Source: JANNWF01 sp052390415 (GTDB lineage Bacteria > Pseudomonadota > Gammaproteobacteria > Xanthomonadales > Xanthomonadaceae). Taken from it: 64,000 nucleotides of DNA. Of this stretch, positions 8,687-17,874 are shown piece by piece (position 1 is the stretch's first letter; every line of letters begins with the position of its first letter). A program made the translations under genes and the position numbers. A model generated the notes under the pieces. That model made no database searches. It was not told the origin of the DNA and was given only the letters and a program-made list of their open reading frames with translations. The DNA lies in contig JBQTGY010000006.1 in assembly GCA_052390415.1 (NCBI GenBank), positions 4,254-68,253 of the forward strand, read 5' to 3'.

Positions 8687-8887
8687 ATGCAAGAAGTCGC
8701 TCTAGACCCTCGCCCCATCCCACCGGAAAAACCGCTGCCTTCGGATTGCTGCGAGAGCGGCTGCGACCGTTGTGTATTCGAAATCCACGCCGACGAACTG
8801 CTGCGCTACCAGCGTGATTTCGCCGCTTGGCAGTCGCGCCAGCCGTCCGCATTTGATGGTGATTGTCCGCCGAGCGAAGTTCGCTGA
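8687..8887 (+). CDS. OXLD1-like (oxidoreductase-like domain) small protein
   Basis: The 66-aa protein has the signature PPEKPLPSDCCESGCDRCVF, which matches the small 'oxidoreductase-like' domain with its Cys-Cys-x3-Cys-x2-Cys cluster. The cluster could bind metal, but its biochemical role is unknown. The stop overlaps the start of the antiporter gene (TGATG), so the pair is translationally coupled. The association with a redox-sensitive transporter type is suggestive only. Confidence 0.8.
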   Translation: MQEVALDPRPIPPEKPLPSDCCESGCDRCVFEIHADELLRYQRDFAAWQSRQPSAFDGDCPPSEVR

Positions 8888-10584
8888 TGCCGCATCACAC
8901 CCCGCTGATCGCCATCCTCTCTGTCGGCTTTGTGCTGGCATTTGCGCTCGGCACGCTGGCCCACCGTCTGCGCTTGTCACCGCTGGTGGGTTATCTCCTC
9001 GCGGGAATCGTAGTCGGACCGTTCACACCGGGCTTTGTGGCCGATCAAGCGCTGGCACTGGAGTTGTCCGAGATCGGCGTGATCCTGCTGATGTTTGGCG
9101 TCGGTTTGCACTTTTCGCTGGACGACCTGCTCAAGGTCAAGAACATCGCGGTGCCGGGCGCGATCGTGCAGATTGGCGCGGCGACAGTGTTGGGCTGGGC
9201 GTTGGCGGCGTGGATGGGCTGGCCGACCATGCAGGGGCTGGTGTTTGGATTGGCGCTGTCGGTGGCCAGTACGGTGGTGTTGTTGCGGGCGATGGAGGAT
9301 CGCCGCCTGTTGGACACGCCGCGTGGCCGCATTGCGGTGGGTTGGCTGATCGTCGAAGACCTGGTGATGGTGCTCACCTTGGTGCTGTTACCGGCGCTGG
9401 CCGCGGCATTTGCGGAAAACGGCGATGGTCAAATGAGCGTGGGAAGCGTGCTGATCTCGCTAGCCATCACCATGGGCAAAGTCACCGCATTCGTGGTCTT
9501 GATGCTGGTGGTAGGGCGGCGGGCGATTCCCTGGTTGCTTGAGCGCGTTGCCGGCACCGGTTCGCGTGAGCTGTTTACGCTGTGCATCCTCGCCATCGCC
9601 ATGGGCGTGGCGTTCGGCTCGGCACATCTCTTCGGTGTGTCGTTTGCGTTGGGCGCGTTTTTTGCCGGCATGTTGCTCAACGAATCCGAACTCAGCCATC
9701 AAGCGGCCAATGATTCGTTGCCGATGCGCGATGCCTTCGCGGTGCTGTTTTTCGTTTCGGTCGGCATGTTGTTTGACCCCGCCGTGTTGTTGCAGCAACC
9801 GCTGCAAGTATTGGCGACGTTTCTGATCATCGTCTTCGGCAAGTCGATTGCGGCCTACGCCATCGTCCGCCTGTTTGGTCATCCCAACGACACTGCGCTG
9901 ACGATTTCCGCCAGCCTGGCGCAGACCGGCGAGTTCTCCTTCATCCTCGCCGGGCTGGGCGTGTCACTCGCCGTCCTGCCCACCGAAGGACGCGATCTGA
10001 TTCTGGCGGGCGCCATCCTGTCGATCATCGCCAACCCGTTTCTGTTCGTATTGCTGGACCGTTGGCAAACACGACGCGACGCCAGCCAAGCCATGGTCAA
10101 CGCCCAGACGGCCGACGAACTGCCAGCCGGTCCAGCCCTGGTTGCACAAGACCATGTCGTCGTCGTTGGCTACGGGCGAGTCGGCACCCATCTCGCCAAT
10201 TTGTTGCGTGAGCGCGAGCTCAATCTGGTGGTGATCGACAGCAATCCCGACCACGTCGAACTCGCCCACGCGGCAGGTTTTCCCGCCATTCGTGGCAACG
10301 CTTCGTCTCCGCGGGTACTCAAGGAAGCCCACGCACACAGCGCGCGCCTGGCGGTGATCGCGGTTGCGCAGGCGCTGGAGGCCGGCGAGATCGTCACTCG
10401 CCTGCGCGAAGCCAATCCCATCATCACCGTGTTCGCGCGCGCGCATAGCGAAGCCGAAGTGCGCCACGTGCTCGAACACGGTGCCGACGCCGCCGTTCTC
10501 GCCGAACGCGAACTCGCCTGCAGCATGGCCGACATGGTGATGGCGACGCCGCCGTTTCGAACACTGGCAAAGCGCGTTGTGTGA
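8887..10584 (+). CDS. ybaL: YbaL/Kef-type cation:proton antiporter (CPA2) with TrkA-N domain
   Basis: This is a 565-aa protein. The N-terminal about 390 residues hold about 12 membrane segments of the CPA2 exchanger fold, and a cytosolic TrkA-N/RCK domain begins near residue 410 with the nucleotide-binding GYGRVG. Length and layout match E. coli YbaL (about 558 aa) and the Kef family, which move K+ or Na+ against H+. The ATG at 8887 overlaps the stop of the previous gene; the frame is open a little upstream (8863), but that start would lie inside the OXLD1-like gene. The symbol reflects family resemblance; a KefB/KefC-type role is not excluded. Confidence 0.85.
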   Translation: MPHHTPLIAILSVGFVLAFALGTLAHRLRLSPLVGYLLAGIVVGPFTPGFVADQALALELSEIGVILLMFGVGLHFSLDDLLKVKNIAVPGAIVQIGAATVLGWALAAWMGWPTMQGLVFGLALSVASTVVLLRAMEDRRLLDTPRGRIAVGWLIVEDLVMVLTLVLLPALAAAFAENGDGQMSVGSVLISLAITMGKVTAFVVLMLVVGRRAIPWLLERVAGTGSRELFTLCILAIAMGVAFGSAHLFGVSFALGAFFAGMLLNESELSHQAANDSLPMRDAFAVLFFVSVGMLFDPAVLLQQPLQVLATFLIIVFGKSIAAYAIVRLFGHPNDTALTISASLAQTGEFSFILAGLGVSLAVLPTEGRDLILAGAILSIIANPFLFVLLDRWQTRRDASQAMVNAQTADELPAGPALVAQDHVVVVGYGRVGTHLANLLRERELNLVVIDSNPDHVELAHAAGFPAIRGNASSPRVLKEAHAHSARLAVIAVAQALEAGEIVTRLREANPIITVFARAHSEAEVRHVLEHGADAAVLAERELACSMADMVMATPPFRTLAKRVV

Positions 10585-10694
10585 ATCGTCAATGACCTCG
10601 TGTGCCGATGCAGCTTCTCGATGCCAATGGGCACTCACGCAACCAACAGGATGCCGTTCGATTTACGTACACAGCTTGCGCGTGTCGCACTGAT

Positions 10695-12077
10695 TCACTC
10701 AATCCGCTGCGCCCGCGCTTGCGGCTCTCCGTTCAATGCCGCCGCGATGGTCACAGCTCGACCAGATGCATCGCGACCGATGGCGAAACACCAGCTGCCG
10801 TCGCTGTCGGCGGCGCAAAGCGAATCGGCGCTGATGGCGACGAGGTCCACGCGTTCACCAGCGAGGTCGATGTGCAGATCATCGGCATCAGCGATCAGGG
10901 TCCACTCCTTGCCGCGGTCACTGCGAAAAAGACCGGCCAGTCCGGCGCGTTCGGCCTCGCTCAATGGATGCACGATCAGATCGGGCGAGCCGGTCAACAA
11001 CAGACGCAGCGCGCGCCGCGCCAGGTTACTCGCTTCGATGCCGCTGTCGGTGTTGAGCAAGACGATGGCGGTGAGGTCGAGCGTTGGCAAGTGCAATAAC
11101 GAAGCGGTGTAACCGGGCACGAAGCCACCGTGTTGGACCGCGTCATGGCTCTCGAACGGGTGCCGTTTCCAACCGAAGCCATAACTGGAATGCACGCCGT
11201 TCGGAAGCGTGCGGCCTGACCAAGCCTTTTCGCGCAAGGCCGGCGTGAGCAGGCGACCATCGCGCCAGGCGCGCACCCAGCCAAGCACATCGGCGGCGGT
11301 CGCGACCAGTCCGCCGGACGCGTGCGGCACGCTGGGATGGATCATCTCGGCCGGCATGTACCAGTCGCCGGCCTTGGTGTAACCCACCGCCGCCCGTGGT
11401 CCCAGATTCTCGGCAGACTCCACACTGTTCAAACCCAACGGCAATCCGACCCGGGCACGGATTGCCGCATGCCAACTGCTGCCCAGCTGACGCTCCAACA
11501 ACTCACCCAGCAGGAAATAGCCCGAGTCAGAGTAATAAAAACCGTTGCCTGGCTCGAAGTGAAAATCCTCGTTGGCGATGTGCGCGATCAGCTCGGCGGT
11601 AGTGCGCGGCTGCTTGGCCCAGCGCGGAAAGTCGACCATGTCGACGATGTTGGGCAAGCCCGAAGTGTGAGTGAGCAGTTGCTCCACGGTGACCACGCGC
11701 TCACGCACGCCCGCGCGGGTGACGTGCCAACGGATGTCGTCGCTCAAACCAACCACTCCCGTGTCGACCAAGGTCAGTACGCTGGCGGCGGTGAAGGATT
11801 TGGTGATTGAACCCAGCGGCAGCGGCTGAGTCACCGTCATCGCCCGTTGTGTCGACACGTCGGCCATGCCGTAGGCCTGATGCAACAGCACCTCACTGCC
11901 ACGCGCCACCAGCACCACGCCGCCGGGTGTATCGGCACGAAATTGGCTGGCCATGTAGGCACCCAGTTCAGGGTGCGCGATGACAGCGGGCAAGCCGGAT
12001 TCGACAACAGGCTGACGGACGGGTGTGGCACAGCCCGCAAGGACGACGAGCGAAACAATCAGCAACCGACGCAGCAT
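10695..12077 (-). CDS. beta-lactamase-related serine hydrolase, lipoprotein
   Basis: The ATG at 12077 gives 460 aa beginning with a lipoprotein signal and lipobox LAGC (Cys16), so it should be membrane-anchored in the periplasm. The catalytic S-x-x-K is SITK at residues 90-93. The second motif reads YSD rather than the usual Y-x-N, in YYSDSGY. It belongs to the class C beta-lactamase/penicillin-binding-protein-like family, which includes esterases and D-amino-acid peptidases; a role in antibiotic resistance is not implied. The frame is open to 12143, but that would place the signal peptide internally. It is convergent with the antiporter gene. Confidence 0.85.
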   Translation of the reverse strand: MLRRLLIVSLVVLAGCATPVRQPVVESGLPAVIAHPELGAYMASQFRADTPGGVVLVARGSEVLLHQAYGMADVSTQRAMTVTQPLPLGSITKSFTAASVLTLVDTGVVGLSDDIRWHVTRAGVRERVVTVEQLLTHTSGLPNIVDMVDFPRWAKQPRTTAELIAHIANEDFHFEPGNGFYYSDSGYFLLGELLERQLGSSWHAAIRARVGLPLGLNSVESAENLGPRAAVGYTKAGDWYMPAEMIHPSVPHASGGLVATAADVLGWVRAWRDGRLLTPALREKAWSGRTLPNGVHSSYGFGWKRHPFESHDAVQHGGFVPGYTASLLHLPTLDLTAIVLLNTDSGIEASNLARRALRLLLTGSPDLIVHPLSEAERAGLAGLFRSDRGKEWTLIADADDLHIDLAGERVDLVAISADSLCAADSDGSWCFAIGRDASGRAVTIAAALNGEPQARAQRIE

Positions 12078-12161
12078 GGGCGAAATCCGCAGGAGACAGC
12101 CCCGCACATTACGACGTTTGCCGAGTCCGCCGCGATTGCGCACGAGCTTCTAAAGCGGAAT

Positions 12162-12245
12162 GCAGGGCGAGTCTCGACCCGCCGCTCGCTCGCCACGGCA
12201 CCATGGCATGGCCAAGAGCCGGCGGGTCAAGTCCCGCCCTATGCG
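12162..12245. repeat. palindromic intergenic repeat, family A, second copy
   Basis: GCAGGGCGAGTCTCGACCCG at the left and GGCGGGTCAAGTCCCGCCCT at the right repeat the element at 8593-8659 with a few base changes, separated by an unrelated centre. It lies between two minus-strand genes. Confidence 0.7.
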
Positions 12246-12280
12246 AATTTGGCCAAGCGTTGCCTTGCCGAACCTGGACA

Positions 12281-13258
12281 TCATCCGAGCAGAGCCTCCG
12301 AAAGTGCCCGCGATTCCCGGTCATGCAAGTCGACCACCGACTTGAGGGATTCGTGGACCACACCGGAACCCAACGACTCGACGTAGCGGCAGGCAGCGAA
12401 GGCTTGGGCCTTGGATTCGTAGGTCGCAATCCACGCATTGCGGGTAGCGACTGACTCAGGCCGTACCGGCCAGACTCCGGGGCGTGGGCGCATGGGCGAG
12501 GAGATACCGATACGCCACGGCTTGGCCGTGAGCCGCGCGCGAAAGCAGCCTTGATTCGTGCACATGCGCACGTAAACGGGGTCAGCGGATACAGCGGCAA
12601 AGAAGCCTTGCACTTCTTCGGCGCCGGCAACAAATGGCTGATGGGTTGCCAGCACCCGATGTCCCGCCGGGGTTCGGTAGAGCCGAACATTCCAGGAGGG
12701 ATTGGCGGAAATGAAGCTGGCTATACGCTCGCGCGATATGTGCTCATACCCGCCGCGTGCCGCCACAACCAGACGGGCGAACAGTCTTGCCAAAGGTGCG
12801 GCGGCGACAAGCGATACGAACAACAATCCGAACGTCTTGCCCCAGCTGTGCAACATCCATCCAGTAACAAGGGAGGCCGCCGCCAATACAACAAACGCGA
12901 GAATCGCGGGCTTGGCTGCGTGCTCGGTCGCGAAGTCGATGTCGGCGAACATCGCATTCGGAGAGTTGAGGCAATGTGCCCCATAAGCGTTGCGAGTGAT
13001 GACCTGCTCGCCATGACGGGCCAACACCTCTTCGCGGATTGGCATGCCGGTCGCGCCGTTGTAAGCAACCTTCCGCTCCAGTCGCTGCAACGGCTCTCCG
13101 GACACAATGCGTTGAAGCGCTTCATCCGCTCGTGTCTCAGCCATCAGCTGCGCGTCAGCTTGACTGAAAGTGGACCAGCCATACCTGCGCACGGTGACCT
13201 GCTTGCGGGACGTCCGATGCTGCCTGCGGGCTTCGGCCCAGAAGTCGGGAACGATCAT
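12281..13258 (-). CDS. conserved membrane protein of unknown function (MIVPDFWAE type)
   Basis: The 325-aa protein begins MIVPDFWAEARRQHR, a start I associate with an uncharacterised Xanthomonad protein family. Residues about 113-160 contain two hydrophobic segments, so the soluble N- and C-terminal parts (with GATGMPIREEVLARHG and a Cys-containing YVRMCTNQGCFRARL) face the same side. No enzyme motif is visible and I cannot give a function. The remains of a possible small gene lie divergently upstream. Confidence 0.75.
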   Translation of the reverse strand: MIVPDFWAEARRQHRTSRKQVTVRRYGWSTFSQADAQLMAETRADEALQRIVSGEPLQRLERKVAYNGATGMPIREEVLARHGEQVITRNAYGAHCLNSPNAMFADIDFATEHAAKPAILAFVVLAAASLVTGWMLHSWGKTFGLLFVSLVAAAPLARLFARLVVAARGGYEHISRERIASFISANPSWNVRLYRTPAGHRVLATHQPFVAGAEEVQGFFAAVSADPVYVRMCTNQGCFRARLTAKPWRIGISSPMRPRPGVWPVRPESVATRNAWIATYESKAQAFAACRYVESLGSGVVHESLKSVVDLHDRESRALSEALLG

Positions 13259-13306
13259 TGATTGTGTACTCCCGAAAATTACGGATCGCGCTCAGCATCA
13301 CTGCAT

Positions 13307-13519
13307 ATGCTCGATAGCCGCCGGCAGCCGCACCCATCCGTGCATTTGTTCCTCGTACACCGAAACCGTTGACTGCAGGAGTTTCGCTATCTGCCGCCGG
13401 CAGTCCCGGCCTTGCAACGATTACGCGAGCGATGGGAACAACTGCGGCAACAACCGGATTTGCGCAAGGCCGTGAATGCGGTCGGACGCATTCACCACTA
13501 TTCGATTTTTGGCGAGTAA
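13307..13519 (+). pseudogene. possible small gene interrupted by TGA
   Basis: From ATG 13307 to TAA 13517-13519 there are 71 codons in one frame with a single TGA at codon 22 (13370-13372). The two halves read as one protein-like sequence: MLDSRRQPHPSVHLFLVHRN before the stop, and LQEFRYLPPAVPALQRL continuing to GRIHHYSIFGE after it. The amphipathic, charged second half looks coded. One base change from CGA, TGG or GGA would restore it. There is no good ribosome site before the ATG. A chance open stretch remains possible. Confidence 0.4.
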
Positions 13520-13572
13520 TCGCGAACGGTCAAGCGACCCGTGAGGCTGGCAGTCGGTTGGGGGACCGCTTC

Positions 13573-14451
13573 TCAGTCCCCAAACGAGTCACTGAAAACA
13601 TCAATACTGAATGCCGCCGAGGCCATGCTCGGGCGGCCGCCGTCGTCGTTGCCTTCGTCGCGATACAGGGTCATGGCGATGTAGGTCGCGCCGATGCGGG
13701 ACTCGATGCTTGGCACCGTGACGTCGATCTCAAGGCGTCCATCGACGGGCAGGTAGATGGTTCCGTTTGGGTTGGATTCGCAACGGGCGCGTCCGAAATC
13801 GCGGCAGGTAAGCACGCTGCCGGGTTCGGCTTGCAGCACCAGGCGACCACTGAGCAGGCTGCTGGGGCCGTGGTTGTCGACGATGAAGGTCCAGGTGAGG
13901 CGATGTTCCGAATCGATTTGCGGGCGCTCGTTGGCGACGACGATGCCGGCCGCATGATCGCCTTGCAGCTGCACCGCGATGGCGTCGACTTCCAGCCCAG
14001 GATAGTTGGGCGACGGCAATAGCTCGGACGCGACCAAGCCAGAAATCACCCGGAAACCACGTGCATCTTGATCACTATCGATCATCACGCGGCGCACGAT
14101 TTGCCCGCCGGGGGCAATTTCCGGCAACTCGCAGCGCAGCGATTGGATGCTTACCGTGAAGCAGCCGTTGCCTTCTAGCAAGCGCAGATCGTCATCGCCG
14201 CGCACGGTCACGGTGGTGTGCTTGGCGGTATCCGGGCCAAGGCTGCGGACGATGGCGTCAGTCGCAAAACGCGATCCCGCGACCACGGTCTGCACCGGCC
14301 CATTCAGCGTCAGCATGAAGTCGGCGTAATAGCCCTGCAGGGCGAGAGTTGACGCCCAGGCCGGCGCGCGCAGCGAAACGGTCGCCAAGGACAGCAACGC
14401 GAGCACGAACGCAGTCCGCGAAAGCGCTTCGCGCGGGGATGACGGTTTCAT
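13573..14451 (-). CDS. secreted beta-rich protein of unknown function
   Basis: The 292-aa protein has a cleavable signal peptide (residues 1 to about 34, ending near PAWAS) and a mature part with a beta-sandwich look. Segments such as VVAGSRFATDAIVRSLGPDTAKHT and FIVDNHGPSSLLSGRLVL resemble the repeated Ig-like/DUF11-type modules of surface proteins. Four cysteines could form disulfides. It starts 7 bp after the O-antigen-ligase-like gene, so the two are one operon. Function unknown. Confidence 0.75.
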   Translation of the reverse strand: MKPSSPREALSRTAFVLALLSLATVSLRAPAWASTLALQGYYADFMLTLNGPVQTVVAGSRFATDAIVRSLGPDTAKHTTVTVRGDDDLRLLEGNGCFTVSIQSLRCELPEIAPGGQIVRRVMIDSDQDARGFRVISGLVASELLPSPNYPGLEVDAIAVQLQGDHAAGIVVANERPQIDSEHRLTWTFIVDNHGPSSLLSGRLVLQAEPGSVLTCRDFGRARCESNPNGTIYLPVDGRLEIDVTVPSIESRIGATYIAMTLYRDEGNDDGGRPSMASAAFSIDVFSDSFGD

Positions 14452-14458
14452 CTTGGAT

Positions 14459-15586
14459 CTACCTCAGGTTGGATTTGGAGCGTGCACCTGAGGACACCAG
14501 GAAGAGGACCAGCAGCACCCAGAGCCACAGGCGCAAGGTGCTTGCCTCAACCAAACAGAGCAGCAGGAATGGCGCCAGAACCGATCCGCGGACGGCTGTC
14601 CCGATGGTGGCGCGGGCGGAGAATAGCAGCAGACAGGTGCCTAGCGCCAAGAAAATGCCCCCTTCGGCCAGCAGCTCAAGCGGCAAGCTGTGCGGCCAAG
14701 GCGTGAGGCGTGGGTCAATGAGAGCGGTTGCGGCGGTGACTTCGGGATAGGCAAGCACGAAGCCGTGCGGCCCGACGCCGAGCCACGGATGGGCCAGAAA
14801 CAGGTTCCACGCGGCTTGCCACAGCTGCAGTCTCGCCAACACGCTGGTGATTCCCTTGTCGAACAGCAGCAGTCCGCCAAGTGCAAGCCCGAGCGCAGCC
14901 AACGCGAACACCGTCGAGCGCGCCCGCGTGGACCATGCACCCGCCAGTTCGAGGGTGACGACCAGCGCCATCAACACCAGGCCCAGGCGCGATTGCAGCG
15001 TAATCAGCGCAAAGACATGCAGCACGATCACGGCAATCAGCAATGATCGAGACAACGAGTTGCCGTGCCACCAGCGCGCCTTCCACAGCGGCCAGAGACA
15101 GGCCGCCCACGCGAGGTCGTTTGGAACCACCAGCCATGGCGAACGAATCGCGATTACCAATGCTTCGGGTGATCGATGTTCAATCAGTGACGCGAATAGC
15201 GCCGATCCAGCCAGCCAGGTCGCCAGCAGCGCGAGCGCCAACAGCAACACATCGGCGCAATGCCCAAGATCCGACGTGCGCCGCAACACCACCGCCGAAA
15301 ACAGGGCGACGGCCACCGGCACCGATAGCTCGAAGGCCCGCGTCGAATCGATCGCCGTGATACAGCAGAGCAACCAAATTGCAGCAAACCCCAGCGAGGC
15401 AACATCGACCCGATCAAAGCGTCGCGCGAAGTCGATCTCGCCGCGCCAGCCAGCCCAAGCGAAGCCGATCAGCAGCAGCGGCAGCGCCAGCGGCGCAATC
15501 ACGACATGCGCGTGGCAGAGCACGAACAATGCAAAGGCAATGGGAGCCGCTTGCCAGCGTGGGGGCGGGATCAGCGTGGCTGGCAT
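14459..15586 (-). CDS. O-antigen ligase/polymerase-like membrane protein
   Basis: The 375-aa protein has about ten membrane segments and the periplasmic-loop pattern WLGVGPHGFVLAYPE ... PWPHSLPLELLAEGGIFLA. The PHxxxLxxLxExG stretch is the hallmark of the WaaL/Wzy/PglL 'O-antigen ligase' superfamily. Such enzymes join or polymerise lipid-linked glycans, or glycosylate proteins, in the periplasm. No other polysaccharide gene is adjacent, so the acceptor is unclear. The partner downstream encodes a secreted protein that might be its target, but this is inference. Confidence 0.75.
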   Translation of the reverse strand: MPATLIPPPRWQAAPIAFALFVLCHAHVVIAPLALPLLLIGFAWAGWRGEIDFARRFDRVDVASLGFAAIWLLCCITAIDSTRAFELSVPVAVALFSAVVLRRTSDLGHCADVLLLALALLATWLAGSALFASLIEHRSPEALVIAIRSPWLVVPNDLAWAACLWPLWKARWWHGNSLSRSLLIAVIVLHVFALITLQSRLGLVLMALVVTLELAGAWSTRARSTVFALAALGLALGGLLLFDKGITSVLARLQLWQAAWNLFLAHPWLGVGPHGFVLAYPEVTAATALIDPRLTPWPHSLPLELLAEGGIFLALGTCLLLFSARATIGTAVRGSVLAPFLLLCLVEASTLRLWLWVLLVLFLVSSGARSKSNLR

Positions 15587-15637
15587 GAGTCGCTGGCAGC
15601 GAGTAAATCGCAGGGATTCAACCGATGATCTCAGTCG

Positions 15638-17251
15638 TCACGTCGCCGCAGACGCTTGCTCGCTGCTGGCGAGGAAGCGAACGAACTCGCCCAGCGGCAT
15701 CGCCTTGGCGTAGAGCCAACCTTGTTGGATGAAGATGCCGCGGGCGAGCAATTGATCGCGTTGCGCGGCGGTTTCGACGCCTTCGGCGACCAGCTCGAGG
15801 CCCAATCGTTCTGCCATGGCGGCGATGCCGTCGACCAGGCTGGCGGTGACCGCTTCGGTGTCGAGCGCGCGCACGAAGCTGCCGTCGATCTTCAGCTCAT
15901 GCAGGGTCAGATGGCGCAGGTGACTCAAGCCGGAATAGCCGGTGCCGAAATCGTCCAGCGATACTTTGGCGCCACGCGCGGCGAGGCGGGCGACGCTGGC
16001 GGCGGCGGTGCCACTGGTGTACTCGATCAGTTGCCGCTCGGTGATCTCCAGCACCAAACCATCCAGAGATGCCGTGGCGCCAAAGGCCTCGTCCAGCAAG
16101 CGCTCAAGGCTGCCATCCTGCAACAGTGACGGCGACAGGTTGACCGCCAGACGCAGCTCGCGTGGCAGGCGCCGCCGGGCCTCGGCGACCTTGGCGAGCA
16201 CACTGAGGGTCAGCGCTTCGATCAGCCCGCTGCGCTCGGCCAGTGGGGCGAATACGTCGGGCGGCACCCAGCCGCGCTGCGGATGTTGCCAACGTGCGAG
16301 TGCCTCGGCGCCGAGCACGCGGCCACTGCGTGCGTCGATCAACGGCTGGAAATAGGCGACGATCTCGCCGCCGCGCAGTCCGAGTCGCAGATCCCGCACG
16401 GCCTCACGCTCCGGCGGTAGCCGGCGGCTGAGCAGCAGCGCCGCGACCAGCGACAAGGCGAATCCGATCAACGTTGCGGGACGTGACTCAGCGGCCCACT
16501 GATTGCGCACGGCCTGCGCCGGCATGCGTGCCAGCAGGTAAAGCGGATAGCGCCCGGCCTTGGCGATCGCGACCACGCCATGGGTTTGGTCAGAGTGGAT
16601 GCCGGGTTCAAGCGCGTCTGGCACCCAGGTCGCACTGGCCGCACCATCACTACCGAGCCGAAACACCGCATCGGTGGAGGCAAGCAGAGCCAATCCTTGG
16701 ACCTCGCCGAAGTGCTTTACGCCTTCAACGAATTGACGCTCATTGAGCAGCAGGTTGACGTAGTCGAGTCGCGCCCGATCAAGGAAATGCACGACCACCA
16801 GCGATTGGTCGCCGAGCAGGGTCGGTTGCGGCAGCCAGATTTCAAACGCACCATCGACAAACACCGCGCGTTCCGACAGATACGCCGCGGGGATCTCGAT
16901 CGGCGGCTGATAGTGGTGAAAGCTGGTGCAATGCAGATGGCCGTTGCGCAACAAACCGGCTTCGCGAAAGTAAAGATCGCTGTAAACCGCCTGGCGCAGG
17001 GCTTCGAGATCCGCCTCGCTGCAGTCGCCTGTGCTGGTCTGGCTCAAGCGCGCCAGGCTCGCCGCCGCCTGATCGAATATCGCCTCTACCCGTCGCGCGT
17101 TGGCGCTGCTCAGTCGCTCAAGATCAAGGGCCACGTTGTGCTGGGTCAGCAGGTAGGACGCTGCCAGACTGGCGCCCAGCGGAATCGCCAGCGCCAACAT
17201 CCACAGCAGCACGACAAACGCACGGTCGCGACCGCGTCGAGACATGGGCAT
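15638..17251 (-). CDS. CSS-motif membrane c-di-GMP phosphodiesterase (EAL)
   Basis: The 537-aa protein has a membrane segment at about 10-32, then a periplasmic CSS-type domain with cysteines in GDCSEADL and LHCTSFH, a second membrane segment near 250-270, and a C-terminal EAL domain. The catalytic set is intact: EALARW, VNLSPS, LEITE, LDDFGTGYSGL, LKIDGSFV and EGVET. CSS-EAL enzymes hydrolyse c-di-GMP, and the redox state of the periplasmic cysteines controls them. It lies in a block with a GGDEF cyclase, suggesting local control of the same pool. Confidence 0.92.
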   Translation of the reverse strand: MPMSRRGRDRAFVVLLWMLALAIPLGASLAASYLLTQHNVALDLERLSSANARRVEAIFDQAAASLARLSQTSTGDCSEADLEALRQAVYSDLYFREAGLLRNGHLHCTSFHHYQPPIEIPAAYLSERAVFVDGAFEIWLPQPTLLGDQSLVVVHFLDRARLDYVNLLLNERQFVEGVKHFGEVQGLALLASTDAVFRLGSDGAASATWVPDALEPGIHSDQTHGVVAIAKAGRYPLYLLARMPAQAVRNQWAAESRPATLIGFALSLVAALLLSRRLPPEREAVRDLRLGLRGGEIVAYFQPLIDARSGRVLGAEALARWQHPQRGWVPPDVFAPLAERSGLIEALTLSVLAKVAEARRRLPRELRLAVNLSPSLLQDGSLERLLDEAFGATASLDGLVLEITERQLIEYTSGTAAASVARLAARGAKVSLDDFGTGYSGLSHLRHLTLHELKIDGSFVRALDTEAVTASLVDGIAAMAERLGLELVAEGVETAAQRDQLLARGIFIQQGWLYAKAMPLGEFVRFLASSEQASAAT

Positions 17252-17327
17252 GTCGTCCGGTGACCTGTGGTCAGCCTACCGGGAATCGGCTGGTGTGGCG
17301 CGGGTTTCTGCCCATCGACCCAAACAT

Positions 17328-17696
17328 TCAGTCGTCGTCAAAACCGAGCGGATCTTCATAGGGTCCGTCGTCCCATTCGTCGTCTTCCTCTTCAGTCTCG
17401 GCTTTCTGGGCATCTTCTTGTTCGTCTTCTTGCTCGCCCTTGGAACCTTCGGCGTCGCCCCTGTCATTGTCGGCTTGCGCCGGGGCAGCAGCGAGGCTGC
17501 TCTCCGGCGGTGAAGCAGAGTCCTCCGGCTGCGGCTTGCCAGCGGCTTCGGCTTCCGCGGGGCGGTCGGTTTCCTGGCTCTCCACCGCATCGCCAGCGTC
17601 GCTCTTGCCTTCGGCGCCAACCGCCTGCGTCGACGTCGTCAGAAGTGCCAGTGCGATGACAGCACCGAGGGTTGCTGCTGGCCACGCCGTCTTCAT
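17328..17696 (-). CDS. small acidic secreted protein, low complexity
   Basis: The 122-aa protein has a clear signal peptide (MKTAWPAATLGAVIALALLT, cut near residue 28) and a GAGGAAA ribosome site before the ATG. The mature part is almost entirely Glu, Asp, Ala, Ser, Pro and Gln, with a C-terminal EEEDDEWDDGPYEDPLGFDD. It has no domain I recognise. Its strong negative charge would suit binding of metal ions or basic partners in the periplasm. Several shadow frames on the other strand were rejected because this frame alone has signal peptide and ribosome site. Confidence 0.7.
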   Translation of the reverse strand: MKTAWPAATLGAVIALALLTTSTQAVGAEGKSDAGDAVESQETDRPAEAEAAGKPQPEDSASPPESSLAAAPAQADNDRGDAEGSKGEQEDEQEDAQKAETEEEDDEWDDGPYEDPLGFDDD

Positions 17697-17874
17697 GGTG
17701 TTTCCTCAGGATGCGGTCTTGGGCGGTGCATCTGCCAGGCGGTTTGCAGGCACTTTGGCGCCGCGCCGTCAGATGTGCAGACACCCACGCCGGTGCCGGC
17801 AACCTCGATCACCCCTATTTAGCGCTTGTCACGGCTCCGTGCATAGCGGTCAGTCAGATCGTCGCGTAGCGCGT

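Noticed and set aside
12281..13258. Cysteine motif as a metal or iron-sulfur site in the MIVPDFWAE protein
   Set aside because: Only two to three isolated cysteines are present, with no CxxC spacing.
13370..13372. Selenocysteine at the TGA
   Set aside because: No SECIS-type hairpin just downstream and no selenoprotein homologue known to me; a nonsense change is simpler.
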